The notes under the pieces are model-generated. The model did not search any database and was not told the DNA's origin. It worked only from the letters and a program-made list of their open reading frames with translations. This document shows positions 20,961 to 32,525 of a stretch of DNA of 64,000 nucleotides, one piece after another. The DNA is from Trichobilharzia szidati. Taxonomy: Eukaryota > Platyhelminthes > Trematoda > Strigeidida > Schistosomatidae. The DNA lies in the NCBI GenBank assembly GCA_944472155.2, contig OX235279.1, forward strand, positions 147,086,199-147,150,198, in the 5' to 3' direction. The first letter of the stretch is position 1. Every line of letters starts with the position of its first letter. The translations under genes were made by a program, and so were the position numbers.

Positions 20961-22985
20961 CTCCGGATCTCAGAACACTATTTAACACATGCGACGACCA
21001 ACTTGATTTCAACGCAAGTGATTTTAAAAGACTGGCGCTAAGTCGGAGATTAGCTGATCAGCCAATTATAAACCAATAAAACAAGTTGATTACACAACAG
21101 CTTGACTATGTGATTGAAAGTTGGTTGCTCTCAGTACACCAAAAATGTCTGCAAATAGCTTCAATAGTGCCAGTCATGCTGTAAACATGCACTGAGTTCT
21201 AGTCTGTGCCATTAAAGAATCCATTTCAGAACAGATTCAGAAATTACTCACTATAGAATGTTAGAATTATTTCAGAATTAGTGAGATTTAGTTCAGCATT
21301 ATAATAAGCTTGGGAAGGTAACAGATACTGCAGCAGAACAAGAGGTATGAACAAAAACACTTCTATTTCGAGGACCCACCTCGCCAACTGTAGCCGGAGT
21401 GAATAAATCGCCAAAATTATTACTTTTCAGCTTCACCATTCTTCCTTGTTGGGTGTAGAAGTCGGTTGTTTAAGTTGACTGGAGGTGCGTGGTCGAACAC
21501 TTTCAATTTTGAGTGCGCGGACTTCAGGTAGGATTCTGTTCGTCCTGTTTTTGAATGCTACGTCAATTGATAGATACTGGGCTAGTGTAGAAACGGTAGA
21601 ATTTTTGTTTGTTTCTTTTACCGAATTGAAGTAGAACAGCGAAAGTCAAGGTCTTTCAAAGGTTGACCATCAAGAACCGATCAGACACATGGGATATCCC
21701 ATGTTATGTAATGTCATTCCAAATCAAACTATGTCTACCTTTTTGGACTTTGAGAGGATAGATACTGTATTCTACTTATTCAATGTTCTGCAAATCTATA
21801 CTGTTAGGTAGGGTTGTGGCTTATAAGATTAAGGTTTAGGGTCTAGAGTTAATGTTAGCTAACATGAACCTAGGTTTAGGGTTAAAGTTAGGATTATAGT
21901 TGGAGTTAAGGGTAGGTTGGAGAACAGTGTTAGAAGTGTCAATGGATCTCAAAGTACCACGACCTACAGTCACCTGGATGAATGCATTTATTGGGCATGG
22001 TATGATATCTCAATGACCATCTGTATGGTAACTGAGAGACATTCTTGCAACATGTAAGCTGCAACTATACAGTGTAGTATCAAAACTGCAGTATTTTTTA
22101 GTGTATTTTCCAACGATTATGCGGCTTTTTGCACCTGAATTCCGATTGGTTGTCCAAGGCCACTGTGGTTCTGGCTATGATAGTTTAACTTTGCGATTCT
22201 TTAAGTCTGTAATTAAAATTTTGGGTGCATTCATTCGATGGACAAAAGCAATGGTTAAGTGGTGCAAGCCATCTGCAGCTGAAAAGTTGTCCAGCTAACA
22301 TTTTCTTTAGGCCCACTGTAGACATTTCAGGGCAAAATCTCCGGGCTCATTGCAGAAACTAGGACGGTTGAATTGCACCCGAAGTCTACCCAAAGTGCAC
22401 CTAAAGTCAATGCTGGCTGGGCAAATCTGGGTCGAACAAACCCGACACTTGAACTGTATGTATCTGCCCCAAAATGAAATCCTTCTCACCACTGTATACT
22501 GTGATGATGTCTAATATTAGCTTGGTGTTCTCCAATTTCACAACGCTAAGTCACATTAAATCTGGAACCACTGCATTGTTAAACCAGTTTTCCGCAAACT
22601 CCACTTCAGGAGAGACATTGTATTCGACTACAAGGTTCTGATAATGTAATGAACAAGACCTCCATTTTATGGTAGTGAAACTGTGCAGTGGCTTCTATTG
22701 TCACTCCGATCTTCCTACCTGGAGCGTTGTCCAAAGAAATATTGCTCATGAATCATGATTTGTGTGACAACTGTTGAAGCCGATTATGTCTCGAAAAAAA
22801 TGGCATGTAACTCTTGACTATTGTGGTCTTGTCAAATACTGCGTCTTTCCCTTTGGTGAGGATAAAAGAATAGAACTTGTGCACTGTGGTGGCGTATAAT
22901 TCCACTCAGGATGGAATTTATTTTAATAAAGTGTCACAGTGTTATACAGGAATGTCTAATGATGACAACGTTTCGAGCACAATTT
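20961..22985. other. no gene recognised
   Basis: Two kilobases without a convincing frame. It includes a degenerate GGTTAG-like stretch at 21,800-21,930. Confidence 0.6.
21800..21930 (+). repeat. degenerate TTAGGG-like repeat
   Basis: Repeated variants such as GGTTTAGGGT, GTTAATGTTAGC and GGTTTAGGGTTAAAGTTAGG. Schistosome telomeres use TTAGGG; this looks like an old interstitial or cryptic repeat rather than a telomere. Confidence 0.5.
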
Positions 22986-22989
22986 ATTG

Positions 22990-23645
22990 CTCATAATCAT
23001 ATCAAGTTACTGACACAACTTTCCAACTTCATTCATACGGTTCCACCATTTCTCATCTCTTGATTTGACTGGTAGTAATATTTTCCATATTTCTGTTATG
23101 AATAATGAGTCATTCCTATTGCACGTGTTGGGTGTGGATTCTATGAACAAAGATTGAGTAATCAACCTCTCTCGCCACCTATCTGTATTACTTTTTGGAA
23201 TTTTAACCCTCTGCCGCCCTATTGTGGGGTTGTGTGTTAGTGCATGCAGTGCAATTGCTGAGCCTTTTTCTAGATTACTTGTCTTCGCGGGGTCAATTGT
23301 TCTAACCTTAGCTGAATTCTTATGTTCTGACAACCTGACTACCCTCGATCTACTAGTTTGACTTATGTAGTTCAAGGTATTTTGTAAATTACATTATTCT
23401 ATCTAATTGGGTCAACAGGGTCCTTTAACCCACCGAGCTTGTCTCTGAGTGAGTTTGTGGGTTTAAATGCCACCCTAATTCCTGCTTTATTAAGAATCCT
23501 ACGTAGGATTTCAGATATCCCCTCCTTATATGGTAAAACTGTAGATGCTTTAATAAATTCTTTAGATTGTTTCACTTCCGAAAACAGGGAAAGGGGACAG
23601 AAGTTGGATTACATTATATGTGCAAGAGATCATTATTAAAATGAG
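22990..23645 (-). pseudogene. PLE-type connector and GIY-YIG endonuclease, antisense
   Basis: Minus strand: at about 23,600-23,400 the connector VLPYKEGISEILRRI and VAFKPTNSLRDKLGGLKDP can be read with stops. An open frame at 23,375-23,007 then gives NYISQTSRSRVVRLSEHK, matching YIGQTSR...RL.EHK, with SAIALHALTH and RERLITQSLFIESTPNTCNRN. The Gly of the YIG half is Ser. This endonuclease is of a different lineage from the CSCGA type seen elsewhere in the window. No RT precedes it. Confidence 0.75.
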
Positions 23646-24180
23646 ATCACGAAAGTATTCAGAATTTCTAAAGTCATAAGAAGGCAATTCATCATAAGTC
23701 TGCACCCTGAAGGCTCTAGCTGAGCAACACTCAGTATCTCAGGCTCTAGGGCTGAATGGATTGGCATCACTTTCAACCTCACGACCCCACGATTTTTCCA
23801 GCCGAATCGCACTTCAGCTGGCATTTCTTAATGAAGACGTCAATGACTCGATAAGTGTATCAAATGTCCCAGACACGTTGATGAGTATACATTCATCACC
23901 TCACCGATCGAACTCCTCTCACCTAAGAATTTATGTTTTACTGCAACACTACCCACCATGTCGCTTCGCCTAGAGCGACCAATGAAGCGGAGAAACATGT
24001 GGTGAGAAACCTGAAATTTTCATCTACGTTCTTTCAGTAGCCATATCTCAAGCGTAGAGTCTAACGAAAAGAACTGCTCTGTAACACATATGCCTGATAC
24101 CTGAGTATTTTGTAATAATACGTGAGTTGGTGTATGCGAAGGTATTGGTTTGTAATACTGTTTAGATTTTTGCGGTAACG
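23646..24180. other. no gene recognised
   Basis: No coding signal on either strand beyond short frames. Confidence 0.55.
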
Positions 24181-24750
24181 AGTCCATGGCTCTGCTGATA
24201 GTAAATTTTCAAAACCAGACAATGAGAAAACTAAGACAGAACTGATGAAACAGCAACTGACAGATGTCCTTAGGAGAATGCAGAGCGACTGCCTCATGAC
24301 TGACAACCTAGTTGAACGCCTGAGACCAACAGGATCAATTATCCCTCTACTCTACGGTCTACCAAAGGTGCACAAAGCAGGTGTGCCACTTCAACCAATT
24401 TTAGACATGGTGGGATCACCATACGATCCGATTGCCAAATGGCTGTCCGAAATGCTAGAGACTGTGAGATAACAACTCTGTAAGTACTCTCTCCGAGATA
24501 CTTTTGAGTTTATTGAATGCATAAAAGACTTGAATGTAAATGGCAAACGAATGTTATCACTGGACGTAGAATCTCTATTTACGAATGTGCCTCTCACAGA
24601 CACAATTTGTTTCCTTTGCAAATATATAAATGACAAGAATCTGATCATCGGAATACCAACCTCATATCTGAAAGATATTTTCGCTGAACCTCTTGTTCTT
24701 TTCCCTCTCAAATTTAAGCGAGAGACGATGGTGTTGGTTTTGATGTGATT
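24181..24750 (+). pseudogene. PLE RT fragment
   Basis: Plus-strand frames 24,245-24,472 and 24,530-24,748 are one reading interrupted by a TAA at 24,470-24,472. Visible blocks are LLYGLPKVHKAGVPL, ILDMVGSPYDPIAKWLSEML, FEFIECIKDLNVNGKRMLSL, the palm motif SLDVESLFTNVPL and IGIPTSYLKDI. It breaks off before the second palm block (YxDD). It ends about 450 bp before the taspase gene. Confidence 0.85.
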
Positions 24751-25160
24751 AAAGGAGGTTGACTGTGAAATGTCTCTCACAAACCAAATGGGTAAGAATG
24801 ATTTTCTTTATTGTCGATGTAGTTTAGAATCAGCTTTTTGAGGTGTCATTACTTGGGCGATGCTATGAATGGTATGTTTTGGTTGTTCTGGCGATGTATT
24901 CCCTTTTTCCCGATAAGTGAATATGGTCATGAGCACTTTTTACAAGGGTTTCGAAATCCATCTGTTTTGAAATTGCTTATGCACCTAAGGTGTGAATTGA
25001 AATAAAATTTATCTGAAGAATTTAATTCAGTTTAAATATCAGTGATTCAGAGTGATGATGCTGAATAGTTGGCGGCGAAATTACTTCTCACTTAATCTAT
25101 TTTCGATTGTATGCATATTTACACGATTGTTCTACACCCTTTCTTACTATCTACTACTAT

Positions 25161-25176
25161 TTTTGTTTCATTTTAG
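25161..25176 (+). other. candidate 3' splice acceptor or trans-splice site upstream of taspase
   Basis: The pyrimidine-rich TTTTGTTTCATTTTAG ends 34 bases before the start codon. It could join an untranslated upstream exon or receive a spliced leader, both common in schistosomes. Not proven. Confidence 0.45.
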
Positions 25177-25210
25177 AAGCTTCAGCAGAGTAATTTCGTA
25201 GTGCTATATC

Positions 25211-26314
25211 ATGGCTTGTGTTCTTGTGCATGCGGGTGCAGGGAACCACTCAAAATTTAACGAAGAGAAATATAACGAATTATGTTATGAAGCCTGTTTA
25301 CATGCCTCTGATCTGATGTGTTTTGAAAATAAGAACGCTGTGGATGCTGTAGAGACTGCCGTTGCCTATTTAGAAGACTGTTCATTAACCAATGCGGGGC
25401 TTGGAAGTAATTTAACTATAAATGGGTTTGTCGAGTGTGATGCAGGCATAATGACTAGTTCTACCCATCAGTTTGCTGGGGTCGGAGCCGTCCGAAATGT
25501 GAGAAATCCTGTAAAAATCGCAAGACTTCTCCTACAGACGCAGATTGACCAGCCTTTGGGTGAATGTGGACGAGTCCAGCCATGTTTACTTGTTGGTGAT
25601 GGGGTTCGTGCCTGGGCAGCTACAAAAGGACATTTTATTGATACATGTGATCTTACCACTAGAGCTTCACAATTATCGTGGGAAAAATACAGAAGTTGGT
25701 TACATGATGATGACAAAACGAATGGGAATGCGAGTATTACCGATTGTATGCCTGGGTGTAGTTATTCCAGTGAAGAAAAGAAATCCAGTTTTGACACCGT
25801 CGGCGCTGTATGCGTGGACTTGGAAGGTAACATTGCCTCTGCGGCGTCAAGCGGTGGCATTGCAATAAAATACGAGGGTCGTATTGGACAAGCATGTACA
25901 TACGGTTGTGGTTGCTGGGCAGAGGAACTCAGTTTGTATTCGCGAATCGGTACCGTCACTTCTGGTACAGGTGAACAGTTAGTAAAGACCCAGCTCGCTC
26001 AGCGTTGTGCCGAACGATTCAGCGGTTCGTCAATCTCTGTTCCCGAAGTAGTCAAGTCATCTCTGATTGATGGTTTTCTAAATTCAAAATATCTTTCATT
26101 AGACAGGGAAAAGTGGGCTGGAATAGCTGGTGTATATTACAACTTCGAATGTACAAACCGTCCGGTTGTGGATATATTTGTTGCACACTCAACAACATCA
26201 ATGAGCGTCGGCCATTATGTGCCTAGTGTTATGAGAGAACCAGCCGCTCGAATAACACGAAAACAAACTGACGAACCCATATACTTAGAGGTCTCGTCGT
26301 ACTGCTTACAATAA
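25211..26314 (+). CDS. TASP1: threonine aspartase 1 (taspase-1), single exon, 367 aa
   Basis: An intact frame of the Ntn-hydrolase asparaginase-2 family. The N-terminal VHAGAGNHS (6-14) is the family start, and TNAGLGSNLTINGFVECDAGIM (60-81) is the substrate-loop region. The processing site is D195/T196 within FDTVGAV: autoproteolysis should expose Thr196 as nucleophile, giving alpha and beta subunits. SSGGIAIKYEGRIGQA and YGCGCWAE follow. The C-terminus SMSVGHYVP aligns with the end of animal taspase-1, so the protein is complete, a little shorter than the roughly 420 residues of vertebrates. In animals taspase-1 cleaves nuclear regulators such as MLL and TFIIA after Asp. Candidate acceptor at 25,176. 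The absence of introns is notable. PLE fragments lie upstream. Confidence 0.95.
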   Translation: MACVLVHAGAGNHSKFNEEKYNELCYEACLHASDLMCFENKNAVDAVETAVAYLEDCSLTNAGLGSNLTINGFVECDAGIMTSSTHQFAGVGAVRNVRNPVKIARLLLQTQIDQPLGECGRVQPCLLVGDGVRAWAATKGHFIDTCDLTTRASQLSWEKYRSWLHDDDKTNGNASITDCMPGCSYSSEEKKSSFDTVGAVCVDLEGNIASAASSGGIAIKYEGRIGQACTYGCGCWAEELSLYSRIGTVTSGTGEQLVKTQLAQRCAERFSGSSISVPEVVKSSLIDGFLNSKYLSLDREKWAGIAGVYYNFECTNRPVVDIFVAHSTTSMSVGHYVPSVMREPAARITRKQTDEPIYLEVSSYCLQ

Positions 26315-27663
26315 ATTGGGCGATAAGTTTCAAATCTTCTCTTGTCTCTGACCTTCAACTTCTGAAATCTACTAATGACTGACGTAACTCCATTATACTT
26401 ATATCAATAATGACTGATGTATTAGAACTGTTGATTCGATGTTAGCTAACTGACGATTTCCAATCTCGGGTAAGTAGATTCGTACTCCATATTCTGTTCA
26501 GAATTTATTTTTTCATTTGAGTTAAATTTATATGCAGCGTATGCTTGTGGTTATCAGTTTACTAAATTGCTCCATTGTTTGTGTTATTTTCAGTTATAGC
26601 TTGAAATTACAAATATCTTTCGCGAGCTTTCTATCACATATGCATTGTGGTGTACGTTAAAATAATCAGGACACGACATGACATGGTAAAACATTTCTAT
26701 CAGTTCCCTGTTATTATAGTATGCAATGGATACTCCCCAAAAAACAGCGTCTATGGATGGGATAATAAAGAAAAGTGAGTCTTATCCGCATGGTTGCAGA
26801 CTCCAATTTCAATACCGTGTAACATTTCTGCGTAAAGCATTCAGAGAAAGTGGGATATTTTGATAATATTGTGATGACATAAATTTACTTTTTGAATTTG
26901 TTGTGTGTCATTTCTGTTGTATAGAATTGTTAGCAAATTAAAGCGTTGATGTTTTCAGTTGTTTCGTTGTCTGTTAACCTAGTCACTTAGATTATCATAA
27001 ACTCAGAAGCTGGAGTTTTACTTTATTCACGCTGGTTTGAGCGGCCGGGTTGTCCGTTTGTTCGTCCGTGTGTGTGTGTGTGTGTGTATCCTAAGTCACC
27101 ACATAGGGAATGTGTTTCATTGGCATAGCATAGCATACAGACATTGTGTTATGTCGTTATCTCAAGTTTCTCTTCTTTAACTGAAGTGCCTGATACTACA
27201 TTGGGAGGATATTTTCTAGTGGAATGCAAATTTGTTTATCCTTCCAATGGATACAGAATGACTCTAAGGGTTATGAATCATAAGATGTTCAAAGAAACAC
27301 TCTTCAGTTATAAATAATTAAAGGTGGATGAAAGGGCGAAAATCAATATAGGGTACGGAATGTATCAAGGTGTCCACGAGGTCCGACAATTAATACCTGC
27401 ATGTATGTTTGATTTCATGTTGAATCGCTTGATGTTTTCGGTTGTTTGGAAATAAGTTATTGCTAAGTAATTACCGTGATCAAAAGCTTCACAAGTTAGT
27501 GTTATGTTAAGATGCTTATGGCGTTATGCCGCTTCCCTAATTGAGGTTACCTTTAGGTCTACGATTATGTACTGAATGGTCATGCGTGTGTGTGTGTGTG
27601 TAGCATGTTGTAATCACTTCGGTGAGGTAAGGTTCACAATCCTACTCAGTAATTCGATTGTAA
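26315..27663. other. 3' flank of taspase gene, no further gene
   Basis: An AATAAA hexamer overlaps the stop codon (about 26,310-26,316) and others lie downstream; the poly(A) site cannot be fixed. (GT)n runs are at about 27,067-27,087 and 27,585-27,601. Confidence 0.55.
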
Positions 27664-27826
27664 ACTAGTTAGTAACTAGTGTAATGTGTCCAGTCCTTTC
27701 TTTGGTGCAGACTGAATTCCATCATGCTAGGTGGTTCGCCATCGCGATGCGCTGTGGATTGTTGAAATTAGGATTCAGTCTGCACCAAAGAAAGGACTAG
27801 ACACACTACACCAGTTACTAACTAGT
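27664..27826. repeat. MITE-like element with 54-bp inverted arms
   Basis: 27,664-27,717 is the reverse complement of 27,773-27,826 with four mismatches by eye. Both arms end ACTAGTTAGTAACT. The 55-bp centre contains the perfect palindrome CATCGCGATG. No protein. The flanks share the loose motif ATTCGAT but no clear adjacent target duplication. Confidence 0.85.
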
Positions 27827-27849
27827 GTCCAATCAAGTTATTCGATACA

Positions 27850-27960
27850 GTCCTACATGGGGTGAGTCGTGAGCCCGAATGCCTCAATGGTTGCGTCTCT
27901 GACTGCAGCACTGGGCGATACGCGTTCGAGTCTGGAGGGGGGTATGAGTTCCTTCAAGGT
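27850..27960 (+). mobile_element. tRNA-like segment, probable SINE head
   Basis: GCCTCAATGGTTGCGTCTC resembles an A-box region and GCGTTCGAGTCTGG a B-box with correct spacing. The ends do not form a full acceptor stem that I can see, so a SINE remnant is likelier than a tRNA gene. A 71-codon frame through it is not considered coding. Confidence 0.4.
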
Positions 27961-28580
27961 CGCAAGTACGCCTCACTGACGAGTGCCAACGAGTACAAAA
28001 CCGAGGTCCAGGGCTTTCTGCCTATGGCCTGCAACCACCTAATATCAACCTGTTTAGTAATACTGGGAGTTTGCTGATAAAACACCATCTACATCTGACT
28101 GTAATCACAGACTATTTGACCTGATATGAATATTATACCAAGAATGCTGATTGTTTTGACGTTTCTTATTTCTCACTCGATGATTGCGTTAGGTGTATAT
28201 TTTAATATTCATGTTGTAGAATATTAATATTCAGATAATTGTCATTATCGAATGTTTAGTGGATTTGTAAAGTATAAAACAAAATTCTGTTCGTTATTTC
28301 GTCCACGGGCTTGTAAATGTTGTAGGAGTTCCTCAACAAACCCGATAGCGGTATTGTTGTGAAGGCTATTTGGTGTATTGTCCTGTGAGATGGATGGGCT
28401 TAGGTTAAATGAACCGATATGAAGTTTTGTCAGTTGACTAAATTTTCACCCAATGAAGTAATTTTGTTTGATGTAGTACACAGTGATAGGCTATTATTTA
28501 TTCGTCTACTTGTTCACTGGTCAGGATTTTATCACATTTTATCACTGGAAATCATGTAAGATTAAGTAATTTCATTTTAG
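27961..28580. other. no gene recognised; candidate intron
   Basis: AT-rich. Ends at the acceptor TTCATTTTAG (28,571-28,580) of the exon below. Confidence 0.45.
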
Positions 28581-28739
28581 AATTATGTTGTACCAGGTGT
28601 AGGGAGTTCTATGCCTACACTTATTTAACACATATAGCAGACAGGAAGAAACATGTTTCACTGATGAAGGAACTAGAAAGAAAATACCTCCAAAACACTG
28701 AAACTGTTAATCCCATCTTATGTATCTTTGATAAATCAG
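28581..28739 (+). CDS. candidate internal exon of unidentified host gene
   Basis: Bounded by the acceptor TTCATTTTAG and the donor AATCAG/GTAGAT, 159 bases long and open throughout. The frame reads LCCTRCREFYAYTYLTHIAD, then RKKHVSLMKELERKY and NPILCIFDK. It enters with two bases and leaves with one base of split codons, a phase-symmetric exon. The cysteine cluster CC..C could bind metal, but I do not recognise the family. Exons further upstream were not found. It would join the terminal exon at about 28,850. Confidence 0.45.
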
Positions 28740-28849
28740 GTAGATTTTTGAGATTTCCTTTATTATGCGCTGTCTATGGTGTGTATGGTGGTGGTAGCCT
28801 TCGTGCGTACATCAGGGTTGTAGGATTATTTCCAATTTGTGAATCAAAG

Positions 28850-28971
28850 ACAACCTGCCTTACCAGTTTATCAAAACGTTAACTATTGACACAGATGATA
28901 TGTTCATCTTCTGCGAAAACATAGAGAAAAGTGAAGAGAGATGCTTAGACAGTCTGCTAAGATACACCTAA
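28850..28971 (+). CDS. candidate terminal exon of unidentified host gene
   Basis: An open frame from about 28,843 reads NLPYQFIKTLTIDTDDMFIF, then CENIEKSEERCLDSLLRYT and a TAA at 28,969-28,971. An acceptor after CAAAG at 28,849 would keep the frame of the preceding exon across a 110-base intron, but its pyrimidine tract is weak. The acidic, non-repetitive composition suggests a host protein. The segmental duplication begins, as far as the window shows, at or before 28,912 inside this exon; the last 60 bases recur at position 1. Confidence 0.45.
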
Positions 28972-30903
28972 ACGTTTATGCATGAGTAGAATTAGTTACT
29001 CTACGTGATGTCAATCAAAACTAATAGGTCGATGTAAAGCTGTTTATACCGAGAAGGTACACTGATTTTCTACCTGATTATATTTCAGCATACTTGATTC
29101 TTCTACATTTATCGTTTCGCTTCCTCCTACGGAATTAATTACATTAATTGCAACTTCAAGTTATCGTATGATACCTTACTTACTTATTAGATGTCGCAGT
29201 AATATTACCTTCCAAATACAAACGATTGATGCAAGATCATATATCTTTTCTAGATGTTGGCTTCATAGATAGATACTCACTATATGAATATTGTTGCGTG
29301 TTTTGAATTAGCAAACTAGAAAAGCTTTAATCTAATATCATCGAGAAGGAAAGTTTCCCTTCAGTGAATCTTATAAGTTTTCTAGACTGATCATCTACCT
29401 TAAAACTATAGGCTTACACATTTATTTGTCTTCAAGACTTTAGAAGTTCTTGAGAATACTTTTTGTTCCAGTATGGACTGTGACAAGATTAGTTCAAACT
29501 GGTATGCACCGGTCTGGAATTGGAGACAGTTTCACACGTGTGTATTTACTTCAGTGCTATAAATATGCGGAAATGCATCACTTTGTGACTGTCCACTGAG
29601 TAGTGTAATAGGGAGAGAGAGAAAGATTAGAATATACTGCGTAGGTTTTCTAGAAGTCGAGGTAAATGATCAGCGTGACTGATGAGACTTTGCGGTGCTG
29701 TAATTATAGCCTTCGTTTTATTTGGAACTACGTCCCATTATTTCGACAGTTGTACCGTGTCACCCTTGTTATTTGTATTCGGTAGAACAGCAATATACTT
29801 TGACGCATCAATGATTCTTCATGTATTTTCGTTTATTGTTTCCATTGATAGGTTCAAGGGAAAGCGTGAAGCTGAATTCCCGATGCCATACTAGTGAGTG
29901 ACAAACCCAATGTATACACTAATTACCACACGTGATCTATTTAGGGGAAAGTGCACTTGTGATGTGTCTTACTTATACAATAGTGTATTTGATTTCAGAG
30001 AACAGCCTTAACAACAGCAAAAATCAAGTAAATATATCAGCGTCAGTTTGTCATCAGTCGACCCAGGTAATTTAGGTATACATTTGTCACGTGATCCACG
30101 ACCCTGTCCACCTCCACGAATGATTTCCGCTTTCGATATGAAAATATGCAAGGGCGCTTAGAACTTGAATAACAGCCTTTGTCTTCATATTAAAAAAAAG
30201 AGGAGATCCCATACTGAGTAAATGACTACCGCTGATATACCCTGGAGCACTGGAGGACTAAGGCAAAGTTCGGAATTTGGGAAGAGTACATTATCACAGC
30301 AAAAAGATTACAGCTCTGAGGTGCAAACACTGTAGTACTTATTTGTGACTTATTCATTTGTATCGAGTTCGTTCACAGAGTTTTATATAAGCGACTCATT
30401 GGATTCATACAACCATTGTCTAAAATCACACGAAATGTACCCATTTATCTTATAAGGAAAAACACAGTTTTTGTTCAACGAAGAAATCTTTCTTTTTGAT
30501 GACTTCATTTTCAATCTGTACAGTAGTATTTCTATTACGGTATATACATATGATGATAAGAATAAAGACAATTAACCTGTTATTTAAGGGATTTAGAGTT
30601 GAAGTGGATGAATTGGAAGATTTTCAGAGATTATCAAATAAGTGAATTGGTATTCAGATATCAAAAGTAGGCAAAGGCAAAATGTCAACAAAAAAAAAAT
30701 TGAATCAAAAGTGTGATGATTATGATGACAATAAAGACGGCGAAGATGAAGTGAAGTGGAATGAATTCAAGTGGTAAAAGAGAATAAATGAAATGAAAAG
30801 AACACTACTACGATGAAGGTAAAGAAAGGGGCTGAACAAAATGATTCTGAATACATAGTTTAGGTTTCTGTTTATGTAAAGTTAGAGCTTCAGCTGTACA
30901 TAA
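28972..30903. other. no gene recognised (copy B)
   Basis: Counterpart of 61-1,998, with the shorter (GA)n run and a few substitutions. Confidence 0.6.
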
Positions 30904-31101
30904 GTGTCGGTGGCACAGTGGTTAGGACTCTCGCCGACCATGCACATGCTCCGGGGTTCGATCCCCTGCCGGCGCACACCCGATATCTATGGTCGGCCTG
31001 AATTTGGGCTACCGATATCCATGCTGAAAATTCCATACTTGTACTAAAAATACGGTGTGGAATCAAGCTGTAAATCAAAATAAAAAATAAATAAATAAAA
31101 A
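30904..31101 (+). mobile_element. tRNA-derived SINE (copy B)
   Basis: Same insertion as at 1,999-2,197; A- and B-boxes unchanged and the A-rich tail one base shorter. It was present before the duplication. Confidence 0.85.
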
Positions 31102-31108
31102 CGTCAAC

Positions 31109-32525
31109 TTTTAGAGTGACTGGATTTGGCTGTGTAGATAACCTTAAAGAATAAATCTCGTGGGTGTGAATCACCTGATGACAGAAGGTGTTCCACAAGT
31201 GGGAAACTGCATCATCTTATGCTAGCCTTTCACCAAGCGAAATGGATTGTTCAGCTAGGCGTTTGCGAGGAACAAGATTACAACATCCAATATAGTCAGC
31301 TCCACAGGAGCATGTGAAAGAGCAGACGAACATACAGGTGGCGGTAGTTTAGGATTCACTTCTACTGGAGATTACTAAGTGTGTGTAGGTCAACAGCATG
31401 GAAGGAACCTTTGATAGACGACTTTTAATCACTTCAGCAATAGTGTCATCATTGAATGCCAAACTCATGAATACAATTTTCTTTGACATTGTGATTTGAC
31501 AAGGAGTGGTTTCTTTCTTCATGTTTCTTTCTCCAATAGACCTTCTTGGATATCCATTACTTAACAGTGTTGTGCGAATGTTTTCCAGTTCTTTATCGAC
31601 CGTATCTAGGGAGCGAATCTCCCGAATTCTAGAGCTTAGAGAATGAATAAGATGTCTCTTTCTACCTAGAGGTATCCAAGTGTTGTCATTAGTGTAGTTT
31701 CCTGTGAAGGTCATACTGTCAACAGATCGACTTTTTGCAATATGCCATTCTCTTCTTCTAGCGTAACATCTAAGAAGTGAAATGTGGAATTCGACTTTTC
31801 TTCTAATGTGAGAAGTATAGGCTTTCAAGTATTGGTTTTGTAGGGATTTTGTTTGATTGGTTTGAGGATTTCATCATGAGCTGACATCAGTTTTCAGAAA
31901 GAAGTATAGACGGCTGACAACGATTAAATTTTCTGGAGAGTTTAGCATCTGAACCGTTGTCATGACAAATAGTAAGTGTCGTCCATATGTCTCGTATACA
32001 TATGCAGACTCGAGATAATTTCTTTCTATGGATAAGATCCCATTGATTATGCTGAAGATGATGTGACTTACACAGTTAGACGTCCATAAAATTGGTGTTT
32101 TGGTTTTCTGGGATTCTTCCAAGTAATTCTGATATCGAAGGCAACCTCTGGGAGAGGTCCGAAAGGAGATCAAACTGTGACTCACTCCCTATGCTTGCAG
32201 ATGACGTTATTAAATCTAAAATGCAGATTAAAGTGCACTTCAGTAATAGTTGTTTCAGATAATTAGTTGGCATTCTGGTATTTATGTTTTTCGAGTCAAT
32301 GTAACCATATCGATAACAAATAGTTCCTACTAGTGGTACATTTATAAATAGAGAAGAAACATCTAGTGAAATCATATGCTTACCGATCTCATTAATTCCA
32401 TCAATATGACTGGCGAAGTCAAGTCTCCGGGACACTGCTTTTCCACAGATTTCTTCTCTTTCGTTAGAGATACAGTTTTCATTTGAAAGTGATCTGGCAT
32501 TTGACTTGAATTGACTTCAAGGTAT
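31109..32525 (-). pseudogene. Penelope-like element, decayed (copy B)
   Basis: Counterpart of 2,205-3,620. The RT block at 32,435-32,076, the connector at 31,828-31,349 and the CSCGADYIG endonuclease remnant near 31,300 are all present. The translated pieces are identical to copy A, including the damage, so the decay predates the duplication. Not functional. Confidence 0.85.
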
